Assembly: GCF_026239735.1 (NCBI RefSeq)
Contig: NZ_JAPIVT010000006.1
Location: forward strand, 186,001 to 250,000
Direction of reading: 5' to 3'
Length of the DNA stretch: 64,000 bases
Origin: Pedobacter sp. MC2016-05
Lineage (GTDB): Bacteria > Bacteroidota > Bacteroidia > Sphingobacteriales > Sphingobacteriaceae
The stretch's first letter is position 1; the number at the start of each line of letters is the position of its first letter. Under the pieces are notes generated by a model. It did not search any database. It saw only the letters and a program-made list of their open reading frames with translations, and was not told the DNA's origin. Shown piece by piece: positions 1-8,651 of this stretch. Made by a program: the position numbers and the translations under genes.

Positions 1-2
1 TT

Positions 3-521
3 GGATGGATTAACATTTTTGCCAGACCATTAGGTGGCATTTTCGCTGATAAAATTGGTAAAATATGGGGTTTTGACGGGAAAACACTTCTGTTATCGGT
101 GCTTTTACTTATTGAAGGAATCGGTTTAATCTGGTTTGCTAAATCTGGCGACATCGGAATGGCTATCATTATGATGTTTGTTTTCGGTTTGAGCTTGAAA
201 ATGGCCAATGGCGCCACCTACAGCTTGGTTCCCTTCATCAATCCAGTGGCAGTTGGCAGTGTTGCTGGCATTGTTGGTGCCGGCGGAAACATTGGCGCCA
301 TGCTGATCGCTTTCCTGTTTAAATCGGAAGCCAGCCACTTAACCAAAAATGTTATCGAAAACGGGCAAACCATTCAAAAAGATTTAATCGATTATACTTC
401 AGCATTTACGCTTCTTGGCTATATCATTCTCGTAATTGGTATCGCTGTGTTCATTTTCCGAACAGTGATGGCAAAAAAGAAATCTACAGTAGAAACCATG
501 ATACTCGCTGCAGGAAATTAA
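3..521 (+). CDS. narK: Nitrate/nitrite porter (NNP, MFS), 3' part
   Basis: This is the C-terminal 172 residues of a membrane transporter whose 5' end lies before the window; the frame is open from base 3. NNP-family members move nitrate in or nitrite out across the inner membrane. The fragment shows hydrophobic helices, an MFS-type loop (ARPLGGIFADKIG) and a glycine-rich segment (GIVGAGGNIGA, about 267-300) that fits the second nitrate-signature motif of the family. It ends 30 bases before the nitrate reductase gene on the same strand, so the two are probably co-transcribed and it supplies substrate for assimilation. The family call is firm; uptake rather than export is inferred from context. 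Confidence 0.85.
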   Translation, partial: GWINIFARPLGGIFADKIGKIWGFDGKTLLLSVLLLIEGIGLIWFAKSGDIGMAIIMMFVFGLSLKMANGATYSLVPFINPVAVGSVAGIVGAGGNIGAMLIAFLFKSEASHLTKNVIENGQTIQKDLIDYTSAFTLLGYIILVIGIAVFIFRTVMAKKKSTVETMILAAGN

Positions 522-551
522 ATTTATAATCCATTATTTGAGGCTTAGCAA

Positions 552-3500
552 TTGAAAGAGAAATCGAACATTCCGGATAACAACACCACTACCTGCTGCT
601 ATTGCGGGGTTGGCTGCGGTATTGTGCTTGGCAAGGATAACCAACAACGGATTACAGTTGAGGGAGATAAAGATCATCCGGTAAATAAAGGAATGTTATG
701 TAGCAAAGGGATGAATTTGCATTACACTGCGAATGATAAGAGCGATAGATTGCTTTATCCCGCTATGCGATACCATAAAAGTATGCCCTTACAACGCGTA
801 AGCTGGGATACTGCTTTGGAGCGGACAGCGATGGTTTTTAAGGCGTTAATTGCTAAACATGGGCCTGATAGTGTTGCGTTTTATGCCAGCGGCCAATGTT
901 TAACGGAAGAATATTATGTTGTTAATAAATTAATTAAAGGTTTTATCGGCAGTAATAACATCGATACCAATAGCCGTTTATGTATGAGCAGTGCAGTTGT
1001 GGGTTACAAGATGAGTTTGGGCGAAGATACCGTACCCATTAGTTATGATGATATTGAAATTGCCGATTGTATTTTCGTGGCTGGTGCAAACCCTGCCTGG
1101 TGCCATCCTATTTTATGGCGCCGGGTAGAGGCCGCAAAAGAAAAAAATCCAAACCTGAAAATTATCGTGAGTGACCCCAGGAAAACGCAAACCTGTGCGC
1201 TTGCCGATGTTCATTTACAGGTAAATCCAGGTACGGATATTACCTTGCATCACGCCTTGGGGAGATGTTTAATAGAAAACGGAAAAATAGATCAAGAATT
1301 TATCTCTTCACATACCAATGGATTTGAAGCCTATCGAACCACTGTCTTCGAGACTTCCCTGGCACAGGCGGCATTAATTTGTGGACTTGAAGAAAGCGAT
1401 ATTCGTTTGGCAGCCTCCTACATCGGCAATGCGAAAGGTTTTATTGCCATGTGGACCATGGGCCTTAACCAAAGTGTGGTGGGTACAAACAAAAACTTAT
1501 CGCTCATTAATCTCAACCTGATTACCGGCCACATCGGTAAACCTGGAAGTGGTCCTTTTTCCCTAACCGGGCAACCCAATGCCATGGGCGGTAGAGAAGT
1601 TGGCGGCTTGAGTAACCTTTTGCCTGCTCATCGAAATCTGGCTAATAAAAACCATCGCAATGAAGTAGAAAAATTCTGGCAAATCCCTTTAGGAAGTATC
1701 CAGGCAAAACCTGGGTTAACTGCAACAGAAATGTTTGATGAACTGAATACCGGAAAGCTGAAAGCAATATGGATTTTGTGCACGAACCCATTAATTAGCC
1801 TTCCAGATGTACGTAAAGCGGAAGAAGGACTTAAAAGAGCGAAATTCGTAGTCGTACAAGACATCAGCAACAAAATAGAAACCTTGGAATATGCAGATGT
1901 AGTTTTGCCCGCCGCAGCATGGGCCGAAAAAGAAGGCACAATGACCAATGCTGGTCGATACATCTCTCACTTGAGCAAAGTTTTAGAAGCTCCTGGTGAA
2001 GCACTGCCTGACGCAGAAATCATCTGTCGCTTTGCAGAAAAAATGGGTTTCAAAGGCTTCTCTTTTAAAGATTCTGCTGCAATTTACAATGAACATGCTG
2101 CACTTACAGCGGGCACTAACATCGATATCAGCGGGTTAAATTATGCTATCCTAAAAGCGAAAAGAGCTGTTCAGTGGCCATACCCAAAAGACGGCAAAAC
2201 CTTTGGAACTGCCAGGTTATTTACAGATCATCAGTTCTACACAGCCGATAAAAAGGCCAATATTGTTTCTTTTAATGATGAGAATCAATCGGAAGCGCTT
2301 ACGCCCGAACATCCTCTTATTTTAACCACAGGCAGAATAAGAGACCAATGGCATACCCGAAGCAAAACTGGAAAAGTAAACAAACTCAACCAACATATCA
2401 GCGAATCGTTTTTAGAAATTCATCCCGCAGATGCGGAAAAAAGAAAGATCAAAAACAATGATGTAGTAGAAATGAACAGTTTGAGGGGAAATGTAAGATT
2501 GAAAGCAAAACTCTCTGACGATATTAAAGAAGGCGTGGTTTTTATGCCTATGCACTGGGGCAAAATTTTAAAAAACGATTTAAACCGGGCAAATAATGTT
2601 ACCCATAATCTTATAGACCCATTAAGTAAGGAACCCGATTTCAAATATACTGCCGTCGAGGTAAGACGTTATCAAAAACAGCAGCAAAAAATTATTGTAG
2701 TAGGTGCGGGTGCAGGCGCTTGCGGTTTCGTAAAAAGCTACCGGGCACTAAATGCTGAAGACGATATTGCAATTTTTAGCAGGGAAAATTTGCCATTCTA
2801 CAATCGGGTTTTGTTGCCCGATTACATTACTGGCACATTGCCCTGGCACAACCTGGTTAAAATGACCGATAATGAAGAAATTGATCTTCGCATTAAACTA
2901 CACCGCGGAGTAGGCATAGAAAAAATTAATAAAGCTGAAAAAACTGTTGTAGATAGCAATGGCCAAATTCATTATTACGATGTGTTGCTTTTAGCTACCG
3001 GAAGCAGGGCCTTTATGTTGAAAGACCTTCCGCAGTTAAACGGAATTTTTACCATGAGAAGCCGCAATGATGCAGACCGTTTTACGCAACATGCCCATGT
3101 AGCAAGAGGAAAAGTGGTGATTGTTGGTGGAGGTTTGCTGGGTATTGAAATGGCCGCTTCACTGGCAGAGAAAGGCTCGCAGGTGGCTATTATTCAAAGA
3201 ATTTCAAGGTTAATGGGGCGCCAGTTAGATGCCACAGGCAGTGAGCTGCTTCATGAAGAACTGATCAGCAAGGGTATTGAAATCTTTTATAACGATGAAA
3301 TTGAAAGGGTAATCGGAGAAAGGAATGTTTCAGGGGTGCGTTTAAAAGGCGGATTGATGATCGATTGCGAATCGTTGATTATTGCCATAGGAACCGTTCC
3401 CAATGTTGAATTGGTTAAGAATGCGGGTATTGATTGCAAAAGAGGCGTTGTTGTAGACGAGTACTTGAGAACGAGTGAAGAGAACATTTACGCCGTTGGT

Positions 3501-4097
3501 GAGATAGCCGAATTTGATGGCCAAATGTATGGCATCACCGCAGCGGCAGAGCAGCAGGCCGAAATCGTAGCAAGATACCTTTGCGGTGATATTGCTAAAT
3601 TTTATCAGGGCAGTTTGTTAATGAATATTTTAAAGATGCATAGCCTGGAATTATGCTCTTTGGGCCTGGCCGAAATACCTGGCAATGACCCAACTTTTGA
3701 GGAAATTATTTTTATTGATAAGGCAAAACGTTACTATAAAAAGTGTATTGTACAGAATGATAAATTGGTTGGCGCAATCTTAATTGGAGATAAAAGCGAA
3801 TTTTTGGAGTTTAAAAATCTTATCGAAAATAAGATGGAGCTGAGCGAAAAAAGACTTCAGCTTTTAAGAAGTGGAAAAACAGCAGAATCCATTATTGGCA
3901 AAACAGTTTGCAGCTGTAATAATGTTGGTGAAGGCAATTTGATTAACAAGATAAAAGATGGATGCAAAGATCACCTGCAATTGTGCCAACTTACCGGTGC
4001 TGGTATGGGCTGTGGCAGTTGCAGGCCAGAAGTAAAGGCTATTTTAGATTCTTTTGTAAACATACCGAAAACCATACCTGAGGTTATTTTAGCATAA
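552..4097 (+). CDS. Assimilatory nitrate reductase fused to FAD reductase and BFD-type [2Fe-2S] domain
   Basis: A 1181-residue fusion predicted to reduce nitrate to nitrite in the cytoplasm. Residues 1 to about 690 are a molybdopterin oxidoreductase: an N-terminal 4Fe-4S motif (C15, C18, C22, C50), a probable Mo-ligand cysteine at 144 (SRLCMSS) and a C-terminal molydopterin-binding part. From about 712 follows a pyridine-nucleotide-disulfide oxidoreductase module with FAD (VVGAGAGACGF) and NAD(P) (VIVGGGLLGIE) sites, as in NirB/NasB. The end (from C1120, VCSCNN to GCGSC) is a BFD-like [2Fe-2S] domain. Electrons can thus pass from NAD(P)H to molybdenum within one chain. The TTG start is chosen because it lies just before the first cysteine cluster and has GAGG about 8 bases upstream. 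In most bacteria these modules are separate subunits. Confidence 0.9.
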   Translation: MKEKSNIPDNNTTTCCYCGVGCGIVLGKDNQQRITVEGDKDHPVNKGMLCSKGMNLHYTANDKSDRLLYPAMRYHKSMPLQRVSWDTALERTAMVFKALIAKHGPDSVAFYASGQCLTEEYYVVNKLIKGFIGSNNIDTNSRLCMSSAVVGYKMSLGEDTVPISYDDIEIADCIFVAGANPAWCHPILWRRVEAAKEKNPNLKIIVSDPRKTQTCALADVHLQVNPGTDITLHHALGRCLIENGKIDQEFISSHTNGFEAYRTTVFETSLAQAALICGLEESDIRLAASYIGNAKGFIAMWTMGLNQSVVGTNKNLSLINLNLITGHIGKPGSGPFSLTGQPNAMGGREVGGLSNLLPAHRNLANKNHRNEVEKFWQIPLGSIQAKPGLTATEMFDELNTGKLKAIWILCTNPLISLPDVRKAEEGLKRAKFVVVQDISNKIETLEYADVVLPAAAWAEKEGTMTNAGRYISHLSKVLEAPGEALPDAEIICRFAEKMGFKGFSFKDSAAIYNEHAALTAGTNIDISGLNYAILKAKRAVQWPYPKDGKTFGTARLFTDHQFYTADKKANIVSFNDENQSEALTPEHPLILTTGRIRDQWHTRSKTGKVNKLNQHISESFLEIHPADAEKRKIKNNDVVEMNSLRGNVRLKAKLSDDIKEGVVFMPMHWGKILKNDLNRANNVTHNLIDPLSKEPDFKYTAVEVRRYQKQQQKIIVVGAGAGACGFVKSYRALNAEDDIAIFSRENLPFYNRVLLPDYITGTLPWHNLVKMTDNEEIDLRIKLHRGVGIEKINKAEKTVVDSNGQIHYYDVLLLATGSRAFMLKDLPQLNGIFTMRSRNDADRFTQHAHVARGKVVIVGGGLLGIEMAASLAEKGSQVAIIQRISRLMGRQLDATGSELLHEELISKGIEIFYNDEIERVIGERNVSGVRLKGGLMIDCESLIIAIGTVPNVELVKNAGIDCKRGVVVDEYLRTSEENIYAVGEIAEFDGQMYGITAAAEQQAEIVARYLCGDIAKFYQGSLLMNILKMHSLELCSLGLAEIPGNDPTFEEIIFIDKAKRYYKKCIVQNDKLVGAILIGDKSEFLEFKNLIENKMELSEKRLQLLRSGKTAESIIGKTVCSCNNVGEGNLINKIKDGCKDHLQLCQLTGAGMGCGSCRPEVKAILDSFVNIPKTIPEVILA

Positions 4098-4103
4098 ATT
4101 TTA

Positions 4104-4613
4104 ATGATGATTAATGTAATAACAAGGCCCTCAGAATTTAAACACCTACAGGGCATCGAATATTTCGATTTTGAAGAAGATTTTATGGAAGAAAATATTC
4201 GTTGCATCCCGATGGTGGTTCGCTTTAAAATGGATTTGGCAGGCATTAAACTCAAACTCGGCGAATGGAGAAGATTCCATCCAGCTGAGCGGGTGGAACT
4301 GGCCTTGCTGCCAACTTCATCCTCTGAAGAAATTAAATATTATCGAAAAAATCTAATCCGGTTAATTACGAAGCATACCGGAAAAGAAGCTACCTCCATG
4401 CCAGTAGATAATCAGCCAGCCTGGCAAAACTTAACTGAAATTCCGAAAATACTCGAAGAAAAATTAAGTGAAGATAAGCTTGAAATTTCCATATCTCAAT
4501 GGCACGTTTTAACAGACATCCAACGGTTTGCACTTTTAAAACTCTGTAGACCGGGGCACGAGAATAAGAATTTCTCGAAGGCCATGGTAGAATTCGGACT
4601 TATAAACCAGTAG
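4104..4613 (+). CDS. Nitrate reductase associated protein
   Basis: A 169-residue soluble protein without signal peptide or membrane segment. It resembles the nitrate-reductase-associated family (Nitr_red_assoc), known mainly from cyanobacterial and other nitrate-assimilation operons; its biochemical role is unknown. Visible family-like features are the opening EYFDFEEDFM segment, a central LGEWRRFHPAERVELA block and a conserved-looking WHVLTDIQRFALLKL helix near the end. It starts 6 bases after the nitrate reductase stop and ends 2 bases before the next gene, so it belongs to the same transcript. A chaperone or maturation role is only inferred from neighbourhood. Confidence 0.75.
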   Translation: MMINVITRPSEFKHLQGIEYFDFEEDFMEENIRCIPMVVRFKMDLAGIKLKLGEWRRFHPAERVELALLPTSSSEEIKYYRKNLIRLITKHTGKEATSMPVDNQPAWQNLTEIPKILEEKLSEDKLEISISQWHVLTDIQRFALLKLCRPGHENKNFSKAMVEFGLINQ

Positions 4614-4615
4614 AG

Positions 4616-6097
4616 ATGGATCAAACAGTTATCATCAACTTTCCGGGCGGAATAATTTCTCCGGGCAACCTGTATAATATTCTGGTTGCTGCAACGAAAG
4701 TCAAGATCTCATTTGTACGTTTTGGCCTTCGGCAACAGCTGTTGGTTGATGCAGCGACGTATAATTTGGCAACATTTACCGGCGAACTGGATATGATTGG
4801 TATTGAGTACGAGGTTGGCAAAAACCAATTTCCGAACATTATTAGCTCCTATCCTGCTGAAGAAATATTCATTAGAAATACCTGGGTAACCGGTGGTGTT
4901 TATAAAGATATTTTAGATGATATTGATTTTAAGCCCCGTGTTAAAGTGAATATTTGCGATGGCAATCAGAGCTTTACCCCTATGCTTACGGGTAACATTA
5001 ACTGGGTAGCCTCTGTACAGGCAGAACATTATTGGCATTTGATTATCCGTTTCCCTAAAACCAACGTAATTTATGAATGGAAAAAACTGGGTTATACCAC
5101 ACAAATTGCTAAGCTTACCAAAGCAATAGAAAAAATTATCATGGCCCATCCATCACTCTTTATCGACAATGAAATGGCCAAAGGAGAAGATCTTTTTGAT
5201 TTGCTGGACGAGGATAACTTCGTTTTAAAAATAGCCGAACAGCCTGTGATTTTATCCAATTTTAACCTACCCTATTATGAAGGCTTAAATCGTTACAATA
5301 ACAAATACTGGTTGGGGATTTACCGTAGAGATGAGTTATTCAGCATTGCTTTTTTGAAAAAATTATGCAAACTATGCCTGGATACCAAACTTGGACAGTT
5401 GTGCTGTACCTCCTGGAAAACGATTATGATAAAGGGAATTGAAGAAAGTGATAAATTAAATTGGAACAATTTACTGGAGGAATTTGAGCTGAATATGCGG
5501 CATGCGGCTAATGAACTTAATTTCCAGGTAGAAGATAACTGCATTGAAGGCCTTGAGCTGAAAAACTATTTGGTAAGGCATTTAAGCATAAACGATACCC
5601 GCACATTTGGAATTTGTTTTGGCATAAAAACCCGCAAAAAAAGTGAAATTTTTAGCAGCATATTAATCCGGAAACGTTATTTATTAAACCTTCTTTTTTT
5701 TAGATTATTCCCGGTATATGATATCCTTTGCGCACAAGGTTTCAACCCCAACGAGCGTACCGGAGAAATATTTAGTCGCAGTAATCCGAAAGCAATATTG
5801 CCCGAGCAAATTAGGCGAGCCATTTATAAGTTTTATAAACACAGGCAAATTTCCCTGAATACTCCTGAAAAAATGATCCAGCCAAAGGCTGAAGAAAGCA
5901 AACAAGCAGCCGCTAGCTTCTTTTACCAGTGTAACAGTTGCTTAACCATTTATGATGAGGAAATTGGCGAAATCCAAAATAACATTCCGCCCGGAAGAAA
6001 ATTTATAAACCTACCCGAAGATTATTGTTGTGTACTTTGTGATGGAGAAAAAAGCAATTTTTCAAAAATTAATCAGGCTGCGTTACAAACATTATAA
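4616..6097 (+). CDS. NirA-fold-like protein with C-terminal rubredoxin domain
   Basis: A 493-residue protein. The last 55 residues are a rubredoxin-type iron domain with cysteine pairs C439/C442 and C472/C475 and the spaced IYDEEIGE, PPGRKFINLPEDYCC pattern. The first about 400 residues seem to contain two parallel halves of a nitrite/sulfite-reductase-like fold: VRFGLRQQLLV near residue 35 and LCCTSWKTIMIKGI near 265 sit where ferredoxin-like half domains of NirA have VRLTxRQN and LTPWQN. The cysteine spacing that binds siroheme and the 4Fe-4S cluster is not seen, so it is unlikely to be a nitrite reductase itself. Its place in the nitrate operon suggests an electron carrier or partner protein. 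The rubredoxin is certain; the NirA relation is inferred by eye. Confidence 0.7.
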   Translation: MDQTVIINFPGGIISPGNLYNILVAATKVKISFVRFGLRQQLLVDAATYNLATFTGELDMIGIEYEVGKNQFPNIISSYPAEEIFIRNTWVTGGVYKDILDDIDFKPRVKVNICDGNQSFTPMLTGNINWVASVQAEHYWHLIIRFPKTNVIYEWKKLGYTTQIAKLTKAIEKIIMAHPSLFIDNEMAKGEDLFDLLDEDNFVLKIAEQPVILSNFNLPYYEGLNRYNNKYWLGIYRRDELFSIAFLKKLCKLCLDTKLGQLCCTSWKTIMIKGIEESDKLNWNNLLEEFELNMRHAANELNFQVEDNCIEGLELKNYLVRHLSINDTRTFGICFGIKTRKKSEIFSSILIRKRYLLNLLFFRLFPVYDILCAQGFNPNERTGEIFSRSNPKAILPEQIRRAIYKFYKHRQISLNTPEKMIQPKAEESKQAAASFFYQCNSCLTIYDEEIGEIQNNIPPGRKFINLPEDYCCVLCDGEKSNFSKINQAALQTL

Positions 6098-6676
6098 CCC
6101 GTTTATTTCTGCATGCGAATTAAAATTATCGAAGCAGTGATAGTCATTATGCTCCACTTTAATTTCAAAAACTTTTAATTGAGAAAGTACAAATTTCATG
6201 CTGTGCCTGGTTAATGTGCCTGTTTGCAACATATGCAATACTTTCTGCAAACCGGCAGCACTGTAAATGCCACATAAAGGCTCTCTCTCACCGTCCTTTT
6301 GAAAAACATAGGCTTCAAAAGAATGAACAGCTGTATAAGCTTTCATCACCTTATCTAAAACACGGGGTTCCATTAACAATAAATCGCAGGCCAAAAGAAA
6401 TAAATCGGCTGTTGGATTTTCTAAATGTGTGGATAAAATGCCCAACAGTGGCCCTTGAATATCCAACATGGCATGATCAACAATAAGCTTCTCCCCATTA
6501 AAATAAGCTACATACTTTTTTTGTTGATCAGCATTGACCGAAAATTTTACATTTAAACCAATTGAAATAAGTTTCTCTTTGGTTAATTGTGCCCATAGTT
6601 TATCCTGATGGATCAACAAAGCTTTGTCGGTACCCATGCGTATACTTTTGCCTCCACATAAAACAAGTCCCAACAT
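6092..6676 (-). CDS. mobA: Molybdenum cofactor guanylyltransferase MobA-like
   Basis: A 194-residue nucleotidyltransferase expected to attach GMP to molybdopterin, making the bis-MGD cofactor used by the nitrate reductase. The N terminus has the diagnostic LVLCGGKSIRMGTDKALL (glycine-rich nucleotide loop and lysine), followed by FLLACDLLLMEP (metal-binding Asp) and a REPLCGIY segment typical of MobA. It converges on the rubredoxin gene with a 6-base overlap, TTATAA, in which each strand reads its own TAA stop. MobA and CTP-using MocA relatives look alike; context favours MobA. Confidence 0.88.
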   Translation of the reverse strand: MLGLVLCGGKSIRMGTDKALLIHQDKLWAQLTKEKLISIGLNVKFSVNADQQKKYVAYFNGEKLIVDHAMLDIQGPLLGILSTHLENPTADLFLLACDLLLMEPRVLDKVMKAYTAVHSFEAYVFQKDGEREPLCGIYSAAGLQKVLHMLQTGTLTRHSMKFVLSQLKVFEIKVEHNDYHCFDNFNSHAEINGL

Positions 6677-6685
6677 AAAATTATC

Positions 6686-7369
6686 TTATCTATTACTTAA
6701 ATCCAGTAGTTTAGCTTCATCTAAAATACCAATCATTTTATCTTGAACATGAATAAGTTTTTCGGCAAGCAATTCATTCATCGTTCTAAAAACGGTTTCA
6801 TAAGTAGCACCGGTAAATGCCGCCAAATCTTGGCGACTTATTGTTAAATTTAAAAAACCATTGTCATTTAATCCAAACTGATCGCGAAGGCTTAAGATAG
6901 CTACGGCTAATCTCCCCTTTACCGACATGAGTGCTAAATCTCTCATCTTCTTTTCTGACGCTTGAAGTTCATCAGCATAAAACATGAGTAACGCATAGGC
7001 AAAATCATGATTAACCCTTATCGTGCTTTTAAAAAAATCAATATCAACAAAACAAAGCGAGGTGGTTTCTAAAGCGGTAGCAGATATGGGGTATGCCGAA
7101 TGATTCGAACTAATGCCACGATGGCCAATAATGGCCCCGCTGTTAGCAAAGCGCAGAATAAGCTCTTTATCTCCCCATTGTTTATGCACCTTCACATTGC
7201 CAGATGTTACAAAGTAAACACCAGTAACTGCATCACCCTCTTTTATGATTTCCTCGCCTTTCTTGGCAATAAAATTTCGCTTGTGGCTATTTATTGCTGC
7301 ATGCCACTCGGGTAAAGTGTGCTTACACATAAAGCAAGTTTGAAGATCGCAGCTGCTATTTTTTTTCAT
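6686..7369 (-). CDS. Crp/Fnr family transcriptional regulator
   Basis: About 227 residues from the chosen start. A cyclic-nucleotide-binding-like beta roll (GEEIIKEGDAVTGVYFV through SLCFVDIDFF) is followed by a dimerisation helix and a winged helix (LTISRQDLAAFTGATYETVFRTMNEL). An N-terminal cysteine group, CDLQTCFMC, is common in Bacteroidota members; whether it binds a cluster is unknown. The open frame extends to 7468, but the extra 33 residues do not fit the family, so the ATG at 7369 is preferred. It lies 9 bases upstream of mobA on the same strand and probably controls the facing nitrate cluster; that target is inferred. Confidence 0.85.
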   Translation of the reverse strand: MKKNSSCDLQTCFMCKHTLPEWHAAINSHKRNFIAKKGEEIIKEGDAVTGVYFVTSGNVKVHKQWGDKELILRFANSGAIIGHRGISSNHSAYPISATALETTSLCFVDIDFFKSTIRVNHDFAYALLMFYADELQASEKKMRDLALMSVKGRLAVAILSLRDQFGLNDNGFLNLTISRQDLAAFTGATYETVFRTMNELLAEKLIHVQDKMIGILDEAKLLDLSNR

Positions 7370-7505
7370 GATATAATGACTGTTGTAAAAATAGTAAATC
7401 ATTATACTTTGAAAAGAACTAAATAACTGGTTTCCGTGTAAAAACAAAAGCGCTACAAATGTTTCCATAAGCAGCGCCTTGTCATTGATGAGAAACGTAA
7501 AAAAA

Positions 7506-8630
7506 TTACTTGATATTCAAGTCGGTTGCCCCCTTAACGTCGGTAGATATTTCCCCAAGAATGCCAGCGTTTACATTTTGCGCTGTGTAAACTTTAACAA
7601 AATCAATTGTACTTAAGCTAACCTTTTTACCTGCGGCATCAACCGCCCAAGCGATATCGAAACTATTGTACAATTTGGTTTTATAATCATCGCCAGTTGA
7701 ATAGCTATCGGTGTATCCCCAATCGAAGGCAGCATTGGTAACAATACCCGAAGTATTTAGTGTGGACGGCAGTAATGTTCCTTTGAAGGTAATCTTATCT
7801 TGATTGAAAGCAAACAAAGGATAAAAATTGATGCGTTTAGCACTGTTATTTACAACACCACTATTGCCTTGGTTATCTGTCCAAGCTACATTTGCAGCAG
7901 TTTTTGGGTTGGTGTAAGTAATTTCATAGTTTTTAATAGTAGTTGTCTTTTCGTACTCGCTTCCAGCCAGTTCAAACCATTCATCATCTGGCAAACCATT
8001 ACCATTTTTATCCTGACTTACCATTACAATACCAGGCTCTGCAAAAGCATACGGCGGACCGAAAGGGTTTCCGTAAATGGCCAAATCTGAGCCGTTTTGG
8101 TTAACAACAGAATGATCGAAACCGAAAATAATGTAACCGCCAAAACCACCCAAAGAAACCATGTTGTTTGTACTTCCAACCAATTTTTGCGCTTGTTCTG
8201 GCGAGCCTAAACTTGCATTGTTAATGTGCTGACCAGGTGCTGGTGCATACTCGAAAACTTTACTGATAAATTTGCTGCTGGTTGGCGTTGCCGCAACTAC
8301 AGGCACTGGAACACTAATCGTATAGGTATGCGAAAAACTGCCTGCCCCATTATAACCTTTGTATTCGACAACATATGTGCCAGAAGTAGTGGGCGTAAAA
8401 GCGAAATTATAAGCGGTACTTACTATTTTTCCATCCAGTTTCCATTCGTGCTGAAAGCCTCTGCCGTCATTCGAAACTGCATATAGTTCTGTTTTCGCAT
8501 TCACTTTTCCAGTGAGGGAATTTTCAGTGATCCCCATTTTTCCATCAGGAGCAGTTTCTGCATCTTTTTTGCAACCGAAAAATAGTGTTGCAACCATTAA
8601 TACTGCAACTAGGTAATTGTTAATTTTCAT
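7506..8630 (-). CDS. Surface lipoprotein with PKD-like domain, B12 operon
   Basis: A 374-residue secreted lipoprotein: signal peptide with lipobox (LFFGC, lipid on Cys20), then a PKD/Ig-like domain (about 30-105, EWKLDGKIVSTAYNF, SGTYVVEYKGYNGAG), then a larger beta-rich domain with FGGYIIFGFDHSV and an acidic DKNGNGLPDDEWFEL stretch that looks calcium-binding. It is the last gene of the riboswitch-controlled receptor operon, 21 bases after the propeller gene. The function is not established; a role in capturing cobalamin or cobinamide outside the cell is inferred from co-regulation. Confidence 0.7.
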   Translation of the reverse strand: MKINNYLVAVLMVATLFFGCKKDAETAPDGKMGITENSLTGKVNAKTELYAVSNDGRGFQHEWKLDGKIVSTAYNFAFTPTTSGTYVVEYKGYNGAGSFSHTYTISVPVPVVAATPTSSKFISKVFEYAPAPGQHINNASLGSPEQAQKLVGSTNNMVSLGGFGGYIIFGFDHSVVNQNGSDLAIYGNPFGPPYAFAEPGIVMVSQDKNGNGLPDDEWFELAGSEYEKTTTIKNYEITYTNPKTAANVAWTDNQGNSGVVNNSAKRINFYPLFAFNQDKITFKGTLLPSTLNTSGIVTNAAFDWGYTDSYSTGDDYKTKLYNSFDIAWAVDAAGKKVSLSTIDFVKVYTAQNVNAGILGEISTDVKGATDLNIK

Positions 8631-8651
8631 TATTAGATATTGATTATTAAA

